DNA of 64,000 nt from DATBLY01 sp963705545. Its GTDB lineage: Bacteria; Actinomycetota; UBA4738; HRBIN12. Position numbers and translations under genes: made by a program. The notes below the pieces were generated by a model. The model was not told where the DNA came from. It saw only the letters and a list, made by a program, of their open reading frames with translations, and ran no database searches. This document shows, piece after piece, positions 15,723-26,896 of this stretch (the first letter of the stretch is position 1; the number at the start of each line of letters is the position of its first letter). Location of the stretch: contig CAVPJX010000001.1 in assembly GCA_963705545.1 (NCBI GenBank), positions 682,001 to 746,000 on the forward strand, written 5' to 3'.

Positions 15723-16769
15723 TCAGCGCTCCTCGAGCTCGGTCGCGAGCTCGCTCAGACGGCGAGCCACCGCCCGCACGGACGCCATCGCCGAGAGGTA
15801 GTCCATCCGCGTCGGGCCGACGACGCCGATCGTGCCGATCGTCGCGTCGCCCGCGCGGAACGGCGCCGTCACGATCGAGGCGTCCCACTCCCCGGTGCTC
15901 GGGTGCTCGGCGCCGATCGTGACGCCGACGTCCTGACGGTCGCCGCTCACGTCCTGCAGGACCTGCAGCATCTCCTGCTCGCGCTCGAGCGTGTCGAACA
16001 GACGCCGGAGGGTCTCGAGCCTCCACGCCTGCGCGTCGTCGGTGAGGTTCGCGACGCCGCCGACGACCACATGAGCGGCGCCCGCGCCCTGCGAGGCGAG
16101 GCGAAGGGTCTCGGCCACCTGCAGGATCAGGTCGTGCTGGTCCTTCGGGCTCTCGGCCGCCAGGCGCAGCAACCGCGCCTGCCCCTCCGCGTACGTCAGG
16201 CCGCGGAGCTCGGCGAGGCGCCGGTCCGCTTCGCGGAAGGACCCGGCTCCGACGCCCTCCGGCCGGTCGACGACGCGCTTGTCCACGCGACCGTGCTGCC
16301 CGATCGCGAGGACCATCACGCTGGGGCCCATGTCCACGAGCTCGAGCCGGACGATCGGTTCCTCGGCCGCCGACGGCGGCACCGCGAGGCCCGCGTACTG
16401 GGTCAGCCGCGACAAGAGCTGGACCGAGCCCTTCAGCACCTCCTCCAGGTCGAGGATCGCCTCGGCGAAGTAGCCCGCGATCGCCCGGCGCTGCTGTTCC
16501 CGCAGCCGCCCGCCCGCCGGCAGGGAGTCCACGTAGTGGCGGTAGCCGTGGTCGGTCGGGATCCGGCCCGCGCTCGTGTGTGGGTGGGACAGATAGCCCT
16601 GCTCCTCGAGCGCCGCCATCTCGTTGCGGATCGTCGCGCTCGAGACGCCGAGGCCGGAGCGCTCCGCGATCGTCTCGGACCCCACCGGCTCGCCGGAGCG
16701 GACGTACTCCTCGACGATGGCATGCAGCACGGCCGCCTTGCGGGGCCCGAGGTCGGTTCGGTCGGCCAT
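15723..16769 (-). CDS. hrcA: Heat-inducible transcription repressor HrcA
   Basis: Winged-helix repressor of heat-shock operons that binds the CIRCE operator. The 348-residue protein begins MADRTDLGPRKAAVLHAIV and has the DNA-binding segment LGVSSATIRNEMAALEEQGYLSHPHTSAGRIPT. ATG 16769 lies 14 bases downstream of a near-perfect CIRCE, so hrcA-dnaJ is autoregulated. Seven codons from the end it runs into dnaJ with a one-base gap. Confidence 0.96.
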   Translation of the reverse strand: MADRTDLGPRKAAVLHAIVEEYVRSGEPVGSETIAERSGLGVSSATIRNEMAALEEQGYLSHPHTSAGRIPTDHGYRHYVDSLPAGGRLREQQRRAIAGYFAEAILDLEEVLKGSVQLLSRLTQYAGLAVPPSAAEEPIVRLELVDMGPSVMVLAIGQHGRVDKRVVDRPEGVGAGSFREADRRLAELRGLTYAEGQARLLRLAAESPKDQHDLILQVAETLRLASQGAGAAHVVVGGVANLTDDAQAWRLETLRRLFDTLEREQEMLQVLQDVSGDRQDVGVTIGAEHPSTGEWDASIVTAPFRAGDATIGTIGVVGPTRMDYLSAMASVRAVARRLSELATELEER

Positions 16770-16782
16770 GGTCAGATGATAC

Positions 16783-16809
16783 GTAGCACTCTCGGGTGCC
16801 GAGTGCTAA
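16783..16809. promoter_or_regulatory. CIRCE operator (HrcA binding site)
   Basis: The 27-base element gTAGCACTC-N9-GAGTGCTAA matches the CIRCE consensus TTAGCACTC-N9-GAGTGCTAA at 17 of 18 arm positions. It stands directly upstream of hrcA, where the repressor would block the hrcA-dnaJ promoter at normal temperature. It is also close to the ECF sigma operon on the other strand. Confidence 0.95.
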
Positions 16810-16822
16810 CAGCCCCTGCGTC

Positions 16823-16846
16823 AACCTCTGCCACGCTGGAAGCGTC
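16823..16846 (+). promoter_or_regulatory. Candidate ECF-type promoter of the sigma factor operon
   Basis: AAC at 16823-16825 and CGTC at 16843-16846 are 17 bases apart, the core of ECF (SigE-like) promoters, and lie 30 bases upstream of the sigma gene start. This suggests autoregulation. The -35 lacks the leading GG of GGAAC (it reads tcaacc), so this is a candidate only. Confidence 0.45.
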
Positions 16847-16875
16847 ATCCGATCGAGCACGGAGGGAGCGGCCCG

Positions 16876-17409
16876 CTGGACGAGGCCACGATCCGAGACT
16901 TCCTCGAGACCTCGTACCCGCGGCTCGTCGCCGCGGTCGCGCTGGTCTCGGGGAGCCAGGCCGCGGCCGAGGACGCGGTCCAGGAAGCCCTGGCGCGAGC
17001 CTGGGAACGGTCCGAACGCGGGCAGCCGATCGACTCCCTCCCCGCGTGGGTGACGAGGGTGGCGATGAACCTATCGATGAGCCGACTCCGCCGGATCCGC
17101 GTCGAGCGGCGGTACGCCTCGCGCGTAGCGGCGGACGAGACCGCGCCGGCAGACGCCGCCGCGGTCGAGGACCGGGTGGACGTGCTCGCCGCGCTGTCGG
17201 CGCTGCCGCGCCGCCAGCGCGAGGTCACCGTGCTCCGCTACTACCTCGGCCTGGACGTCGCCGAGATCGCGGAGACGCTGGAGCTGAGCGCCGGGACCGT
17301 GAAGACGTCGTTGTTCCGCGCCCGGGAGAAGCTCGCGGCCGCGCTCGGCGAACGCGCGACCACGGACGACGACGGCGACCAGGAGGGCGACCATGCCCGG
17401 CTTCGATGA
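16876..17409 (+). CDS. ECF RNA polymerase sigma factor (SigE family)
   Basis: A 177-residue ECF sigma factor. Region 2 includes SYPRLVAAVALVSGSQAAAEDAVQEALARAWER and region 4 LPRRQREVTVLRYYLGLDVAEIAETLELSAGTVKTSLFRAREKLAAAL in pieces recognisable as sigma-70 region 4 helix-turn-helix. No ATG, GTG or TTG exists in frame between the TAA at 16807 and the conserved region 2, so the start is probably CTG 16876, ten bases after GGAGGG; this is unusual. It overlaps the next gene by 17 bases, so the pair is coupled, as sigma/anti-sigma pairs are. Confidence 0.85.
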   Translation: MDEATIRDFLETSYPRLVAAVALVSGSQAAAEDAVQEALARAWERSERGQPIDSLPAWVTRVAMNLSMSRLRRIRVERRYASRVAADETAPADAAAVEDRVDVLAALSALPRRQREVTVLRYYLGLDVAEIAETLELSAGTVKTSLFRAREKLAAALGERATTDDDGDQEGDHARLR

Positions 17410-20104
17410 TCGCCTGACGCGCGAGCTGGAGCGGGTCGCCCGCCCAGCCAGCCCTGCCGGGACGTTCGAACGCGTCGATCTCCGGCGGGGACGACGGGCG
17501 CGCGTCCGGAAGGTCGGCTCCGCGGCCCTCGTCGTCGTGGTCATCGGCGGAACGATCGGCGGCGTCGCGGTGCTTCGGAACGCCTTCCGGGAACCATCGC
17601 CTCCACCGGGCGGGACGGGCACCGTCGCGAACGGCGCGATCGTCGTGTCGCGGGACTCGGGGACGACGACCTCGCTGTGGACCGTCGCGCCCGGCGGCAC
17701 GGAGCGCCGGCTGACCACCGAAGCGAACGTCCGCGACGGAGGCGCCGCGGTCTCCCCCGACGGACGGACCGTCGCGTTCGTCCGCAGCGAGCCCGACGGG
17801 AGCCGCGGCGCGATCTGGCTCGTGGACATCGACGGCGGCGAGCCCACCCGGATCACGGACCCCGGGTGGTCGGCTCGCGATCCGGCTTGGTCGCCGGCCG
17901 CCACCGAGCTCGTGTTCGCCGGCGACGCTGGGGACGGCTGGGGCGTCTACGTCGTTGCGGCAGGGCCGGGCGCCGAGCCGCGGCGCGTGTCGGAGGCCGG
18001 GCTCGCGAACGCCTCCTCGCCGACGTGGTCCCCGGACGCCTCGACGATCGTGTTCGCGGCGGGCGCGAACGAGGCGGGGGTGGCCGAGCCGATCCGCTTC
18101 GACCTGTTCGCGACGCCGGCCGATGGATCGGGATCGGCGACGCCGCTGACCCGGACGGACGCGACGAACGAGGTCATGCCGGCGTTCTCGCCGGACGGCT
18201 CGCGGATCGCGTTCGTCAGGGTTCCGAACACGCTCGACGACTCGGCGCAGGGCGGCATCGCGGTGATGGACGCCGACGGCTCGAACATCCAGCAGCTCAA
18301 CGAGGGCTCGTTCGAGCAACACCCCACCTGGTCCCCGGACGGGTCGCTGATCGCCTTCGACCGCGACGACCCGGAGGGCCTCAGCACGTACACGATGCGT
18401 CCGGACGGCACGGCGGTCACCCGGATCGCGCTCGGGATCGACCCGGCGTGGCAGCCGCTGCCGGAGGGAACCGCGTCACCGCAGCCGTCCGCGACACCGG
18501 TTCCGGCGCCCTCCGGCGTCACCGACCTGGGCTTCGCGTTCCCGGTGTGCAACGTGCAGACGCTCGGGGGCGACTACGACGGGAACGGCGCGGCCGACGT
18601 CGCCTACGTCGCCACGAAGGTGAGCGACGCAGGCTGCCCGCAGGCGGACCAGGCCGACAACGTCCTCGGCGTCGATCTCGACGGTGACGGCCAGGTGGAC
18701 GCGGACGGCGGGCCGATCGCGTGCGAGCCGGCGTGCATCCCGTGGGTCGCCAGCGACCTGAACGTGGACGGCGACGCCGAGCTGTTCGTGGCGCAGCTGG
18801 TCAGCCCGATCGTCGGCCTGACGCCGTACCAGCTGGTCGACGAAGGCGGCGGACCGGCCCTCGTCCCCATCACCTTCGCCCCGCCCGGCGATCCCCGGAA
18901 CGACCTCCCGACCGGGGAGCCACCGGTGCTGTACGTGGGTGGCGACGAGGGCTTCGCGGCGCGGCTCGAATGCAGTCCGACCGAGGCTGGCAACGTCCTG
19001 AACGCGGTCACCGGTCACCTCGACTCGATCGAGCAGCCGACGTCCTGGACGGTGCGCCAGACGATCTTCCAGATGGACGGCGACCGCTTCCGCGTGCTCG
19101 ACTCGATCACGTCGCACGAGCCCGTGGGCGACGAGGGGCCGTTCGGATCGGCGGTCGACCCCCAGCTCTGCGGCGAGCCGTTCCCGCCGAACCCGGCCTT
19201 CCCGCCACGTTCGGGGGCCGCGACCACGACCGACACCTCGCTCGACCCGGGCGCGTTGCACCTGGAGGTCGCGTTCGGGTCCGTCTGGATCGCCGAGCCC
19301 GCCGCACTCGTGCGCGTCGACGCTGACACAGGCGCCATCGTCTCCCGGATCCCCGTCGACCGGATGGACGAAGCCGACGTGACAGCAGGTGGTGGCTACG
19401 TCTGGGTCACGACGAGGAACGGCGATGTCGTGGGCATCGACCCGGCGACGAACCAGCTCGCCGATCGCATGACGGTGCAGACGGGGATCCGCGCGATCGT
19501 CTACGCGAACGGCAGCCTCTACGTCGGGCACAGCAGGGAAGGCAACGCCGACCTCACCGCCCTCGATCCGAGCCGAGATGCGTTCGGTCGCGGGATCCTG
19601 ACCGGCGGGGAGGGCCTGGGCGAGTCGAAGATCGTCTTCTCGGAGGGGGCGTTCTGGGTCGGGTACTCCTCGTTCGGCGTCGGCTTGGTGCGCGTGGCAC
19701 CCGATCTCTCGGAGGCGATGATCGTCGAGGGCGTCCCTGCCGTGCAATCGATCGCGGCCGCCGGCGGTTCCATCTGGGCGATCGGGAACGAAACCCTCTA
19801 CCGGATCTCACCGGACGGCACGCTCCTGGACACCGTGCCGTACCCGCGAGCCGGCTTGCTCGCCGCGGACGGGGATCGACTGTGGCTGTTGCTCGCGACC
19901 GGTTCGACCTCGGAGGAGGTCTACCTCCCGGATCCGGATGTGCCGGCGCGTGTGGTCGAGCTCGACCCCGGCACCGGCAAGGCTCTCGACGAGGGGGTCC
20001 CGCTCGGGCACGCCACCCCGGCCAGCATGGCGGCGCACGAAGGCGTGGTCTGGGTGTCGTTCTACGACGACGGCGTCTTGACCCGGCTCGACTTCCGGAC
20101 CTGA
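17393..20104 (+). CDS. Membrane-anchored double beta-propeller protein, candidate sigma-factor partner
   Basis: A 903-residue protein. Residues 1-42 are a basic cytoplasmic segment without a zinc anti-sigma motif, 43-63 one transmembrane helix (SAALVVVVIGGTIGGVAVL), and the rest is extracytoplasmic. Residues 80-350 contain TolB/PD40 repeats (VSPDGRTVAFVRS, WSPDASTIVFAAG, FSPDGSRIAFVR, WSPDGSLIAFDRD); residues 375-450 have FG-GAP/EF-hand-like DYDGNGAADVAYV and DLDGDGQVDADGG; residues 615-900 form a second YncE-like propeller (FGSVWIAEPAALVRVDADTG). Overlap with the ECF sigma gene suggests it senses an external signal and holds the sigma factor, but no anti-sigma domain is recognised. Position rather than sequence supports the proposed role. 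Confidence 0.8.
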   Translation: MPGFDDRLTRELERVARPASPAGTFERVDLRRGRRARVRKVGSAALVVVVIGGTIGGVAVLRNAFREPSPPPGGTGTVANGAIVVSRDSGTTTSLWTVAPGGTERRLTTEANVRDGGAAVSPDGRTVAFVRSEPDGSRGAIWLVDIDGGEPTRITDPGWSARDPAWSPAATELVFAGDAGDGWGVYVVAAGPGAEPRRVSEAGLANASSPTWSPDASTIVFAAGANEAGVAEPIRFDLFATPADGSGSATPLTRTDATNEVMPAFSPDGSRIAFVRVPNTLDDSAQGGIAVMDADGSNIQQLNEGSFEQHPTWSPDGSLIAFDRDDPEGLSTYTMRPDGTAVTRIALGIDPAWQPLPEGTASPQPSATPVPAPSGVTDLGFAFPVCNVQTLGGDYDGNGAADVAYVATKVSDAGCPQADQADNVLGVDLDGDGQVDADGGPIACEPACIPWVASDLNVDGDAELFVAQLVSPIVGLTPYQLVDEGGGPALVPITFAPPGDPRNDLPTGEPPVLYVGGDEGFAARLECSPTEAGNVLNAVTGHLDSIEQPTSWTVRQTIFQMDGDRFRVLDSITSHEPVGDEGPFGSAVDPQLCGEPFPPNPAFPPRSGAATTTDTSLDPGALHLEVAFGSVWIAEPAALVRVDADTGAIVSRIPVDRMDEADVTAGGGYVWVTTRNGDVVGIDPATNQLADRMTVQTGIRAIVYANGSLYVGHSREGNADLTALDPSRDAFGRGILTGGEGLGESKIVFSEGAFWVGYSSFGVGLVRVAPDLSEAMIVEGVPAVQSIAAAGGSIWAIGNETLYRISPDGTLLDTVPYPRAGLLAADGDRLWLLLATGSTSEEVYLPDPDVPARVVELDPGTGKALDEGVPLGHATPASMAAHEGVVWVSFYDDGVLTRLDFRT

Positions 20105-20137
20105 ACCGTCAGACCCGCAACTACCGTCGAGCCTCCT

Positions 20138-20156
20138 CTAGTCTGAGCCAGACTAG
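20138..20156. terminator. Short inverted repeat between convergent genes
   Basis: ctagtctg-agc-cagactag is a perfect 8-bp stem with a 3-base loop at the meeting point of the propeller gene and hemW, reaching into the last codons of hemW. It has no T-run, so bidirectional termination is a guess. Confidence 0.4.
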
Positions 20157-21251
20157 TTCGCGGCGAGGGCCAGCACGAGCTCGTTGAGCAGCAGCATGCC
20201 GCGTTCGGTCGGCACCAGGGCGTCGCCGCTCGAGCTCGAGCAGGCCGCGTCTGCAGGAACGGCTCGGCGCGGTCGGGCTCGACCCAGCTCGCGGGGATCC
20301 CCTCCAGGATCCGCAGGCGTAGGAACACCTCTTCGAGGTACGCGTCCGGCGGCTCCAGGTGCTCGTCGCCGCCGACCGGGAGCTCCCCCGCCTCGACGCG
20401 CTCCATGTACTCCTCGGGCGGACGGACGTTCCACCAGCGGCGCTCGTCGCGGTACGAGTGCGCGCCGGCGCCGAGCCCCAGGTACGGGCGCCGCTCCCAG
20501 TACCCCAGGTTGTGGCGGCATTCGTACCCGGGTTTCGCCCAGTTCGAGACCTCGTAATGCCGGTAGCCGGCCGAGCCCAGCACGTCGCATGCGGCCGCGA
20601 ACATGTCGGCCTGCAGGTCGGGATCGGGCGGGGGCACCCGCCCGGTCGCGACCTTGCGCCCCAGCGCGGTCGCGGGCTCGATCGTGAGCGCGTACGCGCT
20701 GACGTGCTCCGGCGCGAGCGCGACCGCTTGCGACAGCGTCCGCTCCCACGAGTCGAGCCCCTCGCCGTCGGCGCCGTAGATCAGGTCGAGGTTCAGGTTG
20801 TCGAAGCCAGCGGCCCTCGCCTCGGCGAACGCCCGACGCACGCTCGACGGCTGATGGATCCGCTCCAGGGCGGCGAGCACCGCCGGGTCGAACGACTGCG
20901 CCCCCATCGAGACGCGGTCGACGCCCGCCGCGCGGAGGGCCTCCAGCTTCGCGCGATCCACCGTGTCCGGATTGGCCTCGATCGTGACCTCGGCGTCGTC
21001 CGCGATGTCGAACGACTCCCGCAGCTGCGCGAGCACCGCCTTCAGGTCCGCGGGCGCGAGCGTCGTCGGCGTCCCGCCGCCGAGGAAGACGCTCGCCACC
21101 TCGACCCCCTGCCACTCGGGCGCGGCGAGCTCCGCCTCGGCCAGCAGCGCCCGCACGTACCGCGGCGCCAGGTGGTCGAGGCCCGCGTACGCGTTGAAGT
21201 CGCAGTAGCCGCAGCGCGTCAAGCAGAACGGGACGTGGACGTAGATCCCGC

Positions 21252-21255
<4 letters not shown>
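20153..21255 (-). CDS. hemW: Radical SAM protein HemW (frame-shifted near the C-terminus)
   Basis: Coproporphyrinogen-oxidase-like radical SAM protein now viewed as a heme chaperone. The radical SAM cluster CLTRCGYCDF is at residues 11-20, followed by VFLGGGTPTTL, VTIEANPDT, VSMGAQSF and IYGADGEGLDSWERTL. The N-terminal frame is intact to about 20250; the expected C-terminus (GDALVPTERGMLLLNELVL) reads in another frame, so extra bases lie between about 20224 and 20247. Corrected length is about 366 residues, normal for the family. GTG 21255 overlaps the lepA stop. Confidence 0.88.
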
Positions 21256-23082
<1,827 letters not shown>

Positions 23083-23157
23083 GACGACCCATGGTACGGG
23101 CCGGACGGAGCGCGCCCCCGGGTCCGACCCGCGTCCGGGCGGGTACATCGGGGCTGG

Positions 23158-23163
23158 TAGACT
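23158..23163 (+). promoter_or_regulatory. Candidate -10 box of rpsT
   Basis: TAGACT ends 11 bases before ATG 23175, so transcription would begin four to five bases from the start codon. There is no Shine-Dalgarno in that gap. This near-leaderless layout is typical of actinobacterial promoters; no -35 is evident. Confidence 0.5.
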
Positions 23164-23174
23164 CGCTGACTCTC

Positions 23175-23450
23175 ATGGCGAACATCAAGTCACAGATCAA
23201 GCGCAACCGGCAGAACGAGAAGCGGCGCGAGCGCAACAAGGCGGTCAAGAGCTCCCTGAAGACCTCCACGAAGAAGGTCCACGTCGCCGTCGCCCAGGGC
23301 GACGCAGACGCGACCACCGTCCATCAGCGGGAGGCGGCTCAGGCGCTCGACAAGGCCGCGAGCAAGGGCGTTCTCCATAAGCGGACCGCCGCGCGGAAGA
23401 AGTCGCGCCTGGCGAAGACCGCGAACCGGGTCGGCGCCGCCGCCGAGTAG
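23175..23450 (+). CDS. rpsT: 30S ribosomal protein bS20
   Basis: A 91-residue primary 16S rRNA-binding protein. MANIKSQIKRNRQNEKRRERN and the C-terminal KGVLHKRTAARKKSRLAK are typical. ATG 23175 is the family start. It is divergent from lepA and converges with holA. Confidence 0.97.
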   Translation: MANIKSQIKRNRQNEKRRERNKAVKSSLKTSTKKVHVAVAQGDADATTVHQREAAQALDKAASKGVLHKRTAARKKSRLAKTANRVGAAAE

Positions 23451-23505
23451 CCGGCGACCTCCCCGGACCAGCTCCCTCGATCCGAGACATCGCCTCCGGG
23501 ACGGC

Positions 23506-24444
23506 CTAGGCGGCAGCGATCGCCACGATCAGCGTCGGCATCACGATGTCCCCGCTCGCGCCCGACTTGAGCGCGCGGTCGGCCTCGGTGACCCGGTCGT
23601 GGATCTCGACCAGCTCGCCCAGGGAGAAGTTCCGCGCCTGTTGCTGGTAGCGGCGCGCCTGCCAGTCGAACCGGAGACCCGCCTGCTTCGCCACCTCTGC
23701 AGGTGGCAGCCGGTCCGGCAGCGACCGCACCCGCATCAGGTCGCGGAGCCGGCTGGCGATCCCCCCGAGGACCAGGAGCGGATCGTCGCCCCCGGCCTCC
23801 AGGGACCGCAGCGACCGGATCGCTCCGGGCAGATCCTTCGCGAAGGCCCGGTCGCACAGGTCCCAGACCTTCTGCTCGCCGAGCCCACGGAACTGCCGGT
23901 GGACGAGCTCGGGCGTGATCCGCTCCGCGGCGAACGCGTCCGCGAGCTGCGCGAGCGCCGCCGCGAGTCGGCCCGGCTCCTCGCCGATCACCTCCACGAG
24001 GGCGCGAGCGGCCGGCGGCGCCAGGTCCAGCCCGGACCGCTTCGCCCGCTGGATCAGCCAGGGTTCGAGGTCCTTGCGCGCGACCTTGAGCTCCCGGACC
24101 TGGCCGACCGGCCTCACGAGCTTGTCGAGCGCGGCGGGCACCTTGGCCCGCTCCCCCACCTCGGCTACCAGGACCAGGCGCGCGTCCGGATCGGGAGCCG
24201 CGAGGTAGGCGGCCAGCGCGCCGAGCGCGTCCTTCGACAGGCTCCTCGCGTCGTTCACCAACAGCGCTCGCGCCTCGCCGAACAGCGACGGCGTGGCCAG
24301 GTCCTGGAGCTCGGTCCCCTGCCACTCCGCCGCGTCCACCTCGGTCGGGCGGAGCGCACCGAGGAGCTCGAGGGCCGTCTCGCGCAGCAGGAACGCGTCC
24401 TCGCCCCACAGGAGCACGACCGGGGGGACCTTCGCGGCGCTCAC
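23506..24444 (-). CDS. holA: DNA polymerase III subunit delta
   Basis: Clamp-loader subunit that opens the sliding clamp. The 312-residue protein shows the delta N-terminal domain (VVLLWGEDAFLLRE) and the C-terminal part (WLIQRAKRSGLDLAP, LGGIASRLRDLMRVRSL). GTG 24444. It lies downstream of comEC and next to rpsT, the conserved comEC-holA-rpsT order, which supports the call as much as the sequence. Confidence 0.92.
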   Translation of the reverse strand: MSAAKVPPVVLLWGEDAFLLRETALELLGALRPTEVDAAEWQGTELQDLATPSLFGEARALLVNDARSLSKDALGALAAYLAAPDPDARLVLVAEVGERAKVPAALDKLVRPVGQVRELKVARKDLEPWLIQRAKRSGLDLAPPAARALVEVIGEEPGRLAAALAQLADAFAAERITPELVHRQFRGLGEQKVWDLCDRAFAKDLPGAIRSLRSLEAGGDDPLLVLGGIASRLRDLMRVRSLPDRLPPAEVAKQAGLRFDWQARRYQQQARNFSLGELVEIHDRVTEADRALKSGASGDIVMPTLIVAIAAA

Positions 24445-24492
24445 GCGCGGATGCTACCCGGCGCCACCGACCGAAGCTCGCCGGGCTCACCC

Positions 24493-26883
24493 TCAGCGCT
24501 CGGCCGAGACCACGGGGCCGTCATCCCCGAACGTGATCGTGATCGTCCCGTGCCGGTCCGTGCGCCAGACCTCGGCCCCGCTCGCGGCGATCGCGGCGAG
24601 CGTGGCGGGGACCGGGTGCCCATAGTCGTTCTCACCCACGCTCACGACCGCGACCTCGGCGTGCACCGCCTCGAAGAACGCGGGGACCGAGGTGGCCGCC
24701 CCGTGATGCGGCACCTTGAGCACGTCGGCGTGCACCGGCACCCCGGTCTCGAGCAGCCATTCCTGCGCGGGCTCCTCGGGCTCGGTCGCCAGCAGGATCG
24801 TGTCTCCGTCGTAAGACGCCATCAGCACCAGCGCGTCGTTGTTCGTGTCGGACTCGGTCCCGGTCCAGCACCGATCGGGCGAGAGGACGTCCAGCCGGAG
24901 CCCTCCGACGGTGAAGACGTCGCCCGCGCGCGGCGTCCGCACCGGGACGCGCTCGTCGGCGATCGCCAGATCCAGGTCGACCTGGATCTGGGACGTGTCG
25001 TCGCATCCGGGCTGCAGGACCATCCCCACCGGGATCCGCGCGAGGACCGCCGGCAACCCGATGATGTGATCGGCGTGGGGGTGGCTCGCCACGACCACGT
25101 CGAGTCGCTTGACGCCGAGCGCGGCGAGCTCGGTGGCGACCTGCTCGTCGTCGGGCCCGCCGTCGACCAGGACGTTCGCGCCCTCGGGCGTGCTGATCAG
25201 CGCCGCGTCCCCCTGTCCCACGTCGAAGAACCTGACCACCAGGCCGCTCGGCGGCCCGGTGCCGAGCGCGGTCGACCAGACCACGAACGGGAGGACGACG
25301 AGCGCGAGCCGCGCGACCGGGCGCGGCACGCGGCGCCCGCTCCGCAGCCACCAGGCCACCGCGATCACCGCGGCGAAGCCGACGACGAGCACCGGGAGCC
25401 CGGCCCAGGACGTGACCGCGGCGATCGGCGCCTTCGCGAGGCGATCCGCCACCTGCTCGAGGTAGCGCATCGGAACGATCGCCAGGAACGCCACGAGCCG
25501 GGCGACCGGCATGAAGACGAGGCCCAGCGCGGCCGCGGTGATCCCGAGCAGCAGGGCGGGCGAGACGGCCGGGAACGCCAGGAGGTTCGCCGGCACGGTG
25601 ACGCCGGGCACCGCGTGGAAGTGGAAGAGCAGCAGCGGCGTGACGGCGAGCTGCGCGGCGAGCGTCGCTCCCCCGGCGAGCGCCACGGGCTTCGGCAGGA
25701 AGGGCACGCGAGCGGCGATCGGCGAGGCCAGGGCGACCATGCCTGCCGTCGCGACCACCGACAGCTGGAACCCGATCTCCCAGATCAGGCCGGGGTCGAG
25801 CACGATCAGGATGAGCACGGCCGAGGCAAGGACAGACCCGGCGTCGCGGGAGCGGCCCATCAAGGTTCCGAGCAGCGCGATCGTCGCCATCACGCCCGCC
25901 CGCATGACGGACGGCTCGCCGCCCGTCAACACCACGAAGAACCCGACCACGCCGACGCACAGGAGGAACCGCGGCCATCGCGTGAGCCCGAGCAGCGCCG
26001 CGAGCGCCAGGACCGGCGCGAGGACCATGGCGACGTTCTCGCCCGAGACCACCAGGAGGTGGCCGAGCCCGGCCGCGTGGAAGTCGCGCGCGAGGCCCGG
26101 GTCCAGCCGCGAGTCGTCACCCAGGACGAGTCCCATCAGCAGCCCGGCCTCGGCCGGCGGGAACAGCCGAGCGATCGAGCGCGCGACGAACGCCCGCACC
26201 GCCTGGGTCGCGCGCACGAACGGGTCCGGCGACGGCTCGACGCGCACGACCTCCGAGACCGAGAGCGTGGCGGCGATGCCGCGGCGCCGGAGCGAATCGG
26301 CGAACCCCGGATCGTCGGGGACCCGGATCCCGCCCGCCAGCACGACCCGGTCTCCCCGGACCGCGTCGGGGCGCTCCTCGCCGTTGACCCACAGCGGGTC
26401 GTGGATCGCGGCGGCGCCGCCCTGCCAGCGCACCTCGTCGACCACCACGACCGCCGACCAGCCGAACGCCGACTCACCCGGGTCCACGCGGAGCGTGCCC
26501 GCGACCTCCACCTCGCCCGGGGGCAGGTGCGTCAGCGCCGATCGCTCGATCCGCGCGTCCCGAAGCGCACCCCACCACGCGCCGAGCGCGACGACCCCGA
26601 CGACGGCGAGCGCGGCCGCCGGCCCGGAGGCTCGCCGGGGGTCCGACGCCGGGGCGGCCACCGCGAGCACGGGCCCCGGCTCGGGATCGACCAGGCCCGC
26701 GCGCTCGAGCGGGCCGCCCGCGCGCACCGGGGAACGCCCCGGCGCGGCGAGCCACGCCGCGAGCAGCCCGGCAACCGCCACGGCCAGTGGCACCCACGGG
26801 GACACCCATCCCCGGAGCTGCGTCCAGGCGAGGAGCCCGGCCCAGAAGGCCGCGGCGGCGGCCGGCGCGACCCATCCGCCCAC
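24493..26883 (-). CDS. comEC: ComEC/Rec2 competence membrane channel
   Basis: Inner-membrane channel for single-stranded DNA uptake. The 796-residue protein has an N-terminal DUF4131-like domain, a competence domain with many membrane segments (LGHLLVVSGENVAMVLAPVL, GEPSVMRAGVMA) and a C-terminal metallo-beta-lactamase domain with FFDVGQGDAALIST, ASHPHADHIIGLPAV and KVPHHGAATS. The metal-binding HxHxDH is intact, so the nuclease-like domain may be active. GTG 26883 is 13 bases after comEA, so the pair forms one operon. Confidence 0.94.
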   Translation of the reverse strand: MGGWVAPAAAAAFWAGLLAWTQLRGWVSPWVPLAVAVAGLLAAWLAAPGRSPVRAGGPLERAGLVDPEPGPVLAVAAPASDPRRASGPAAALAVVGVVALGAWWGALRDARIERSALTHLPPGEVEVAGTLRVDPGESAFGWSAVVVVDEVRWQGGAAAIHDPLWVNGEERPDAVRGDRVVLAGGIRVPDDPGFADSLRRRGIAATLSVSEVVRVEPSPDPFVRATQAVRAFVARSIARLFPPAEAGLLMGLVLGDDSRLDPGLARDFHAAGLGHLLVVSGENVAMVLAPVLALAALLGLTRWPRFLLCVGVVGFFVVLTGGEPSVMRAGVMATIALLGTLMGRSRDAGSVLASAVLILIVLDPGLIWEIGFQLSVVATAGMVALASPIAARVPFLPKPVALAGGATLAAQLAVTPLLLFHFHAVPGVTVPANLLAFPAVSPALLLGITAAALGLVFMPVARLVAFLAIVPMRYLEQVADRLAKAPIAAVTSWAGLPVLVVGFAAVIAVAWWLRSGRRVPRPVARLALVVLPFVVWSTALGTGPPSGLVVRFFDVGQGDAALISTPEGANVLVDGGPDDEQVATELAALGVKRLDVVVASHPHADHIIGLPAVLARIPVGMVLQPGCDDTSQIQVDLDLAIADERVPVRTPRAGDVFTVGGLRLDVLSPDRCWTGTESDTNNDALVLMASYDGDTILLATEPEEPAQEWLLETGVPVHADVLKVPHHGAATSVPAFFEAVHAEVAVVSVGENDYGHPVPATLAAIAASGAEVWRTDRHGTITITFGDDGPVVSAER

Positions 26884-26896
26884 CCGCGCAACCCCC

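Noticed and set aside
18476..19747. Long minus-strand open frame opposite the propeller gene
   Set aside because: It mirrors the codon-position GC bias of the propeller gene and shows no family pattern.
24629..25978. Large alternative frames inside comEC
   Set aside because: They are Arg/Ala-rich overlaps of a clearly conserved competence gene.
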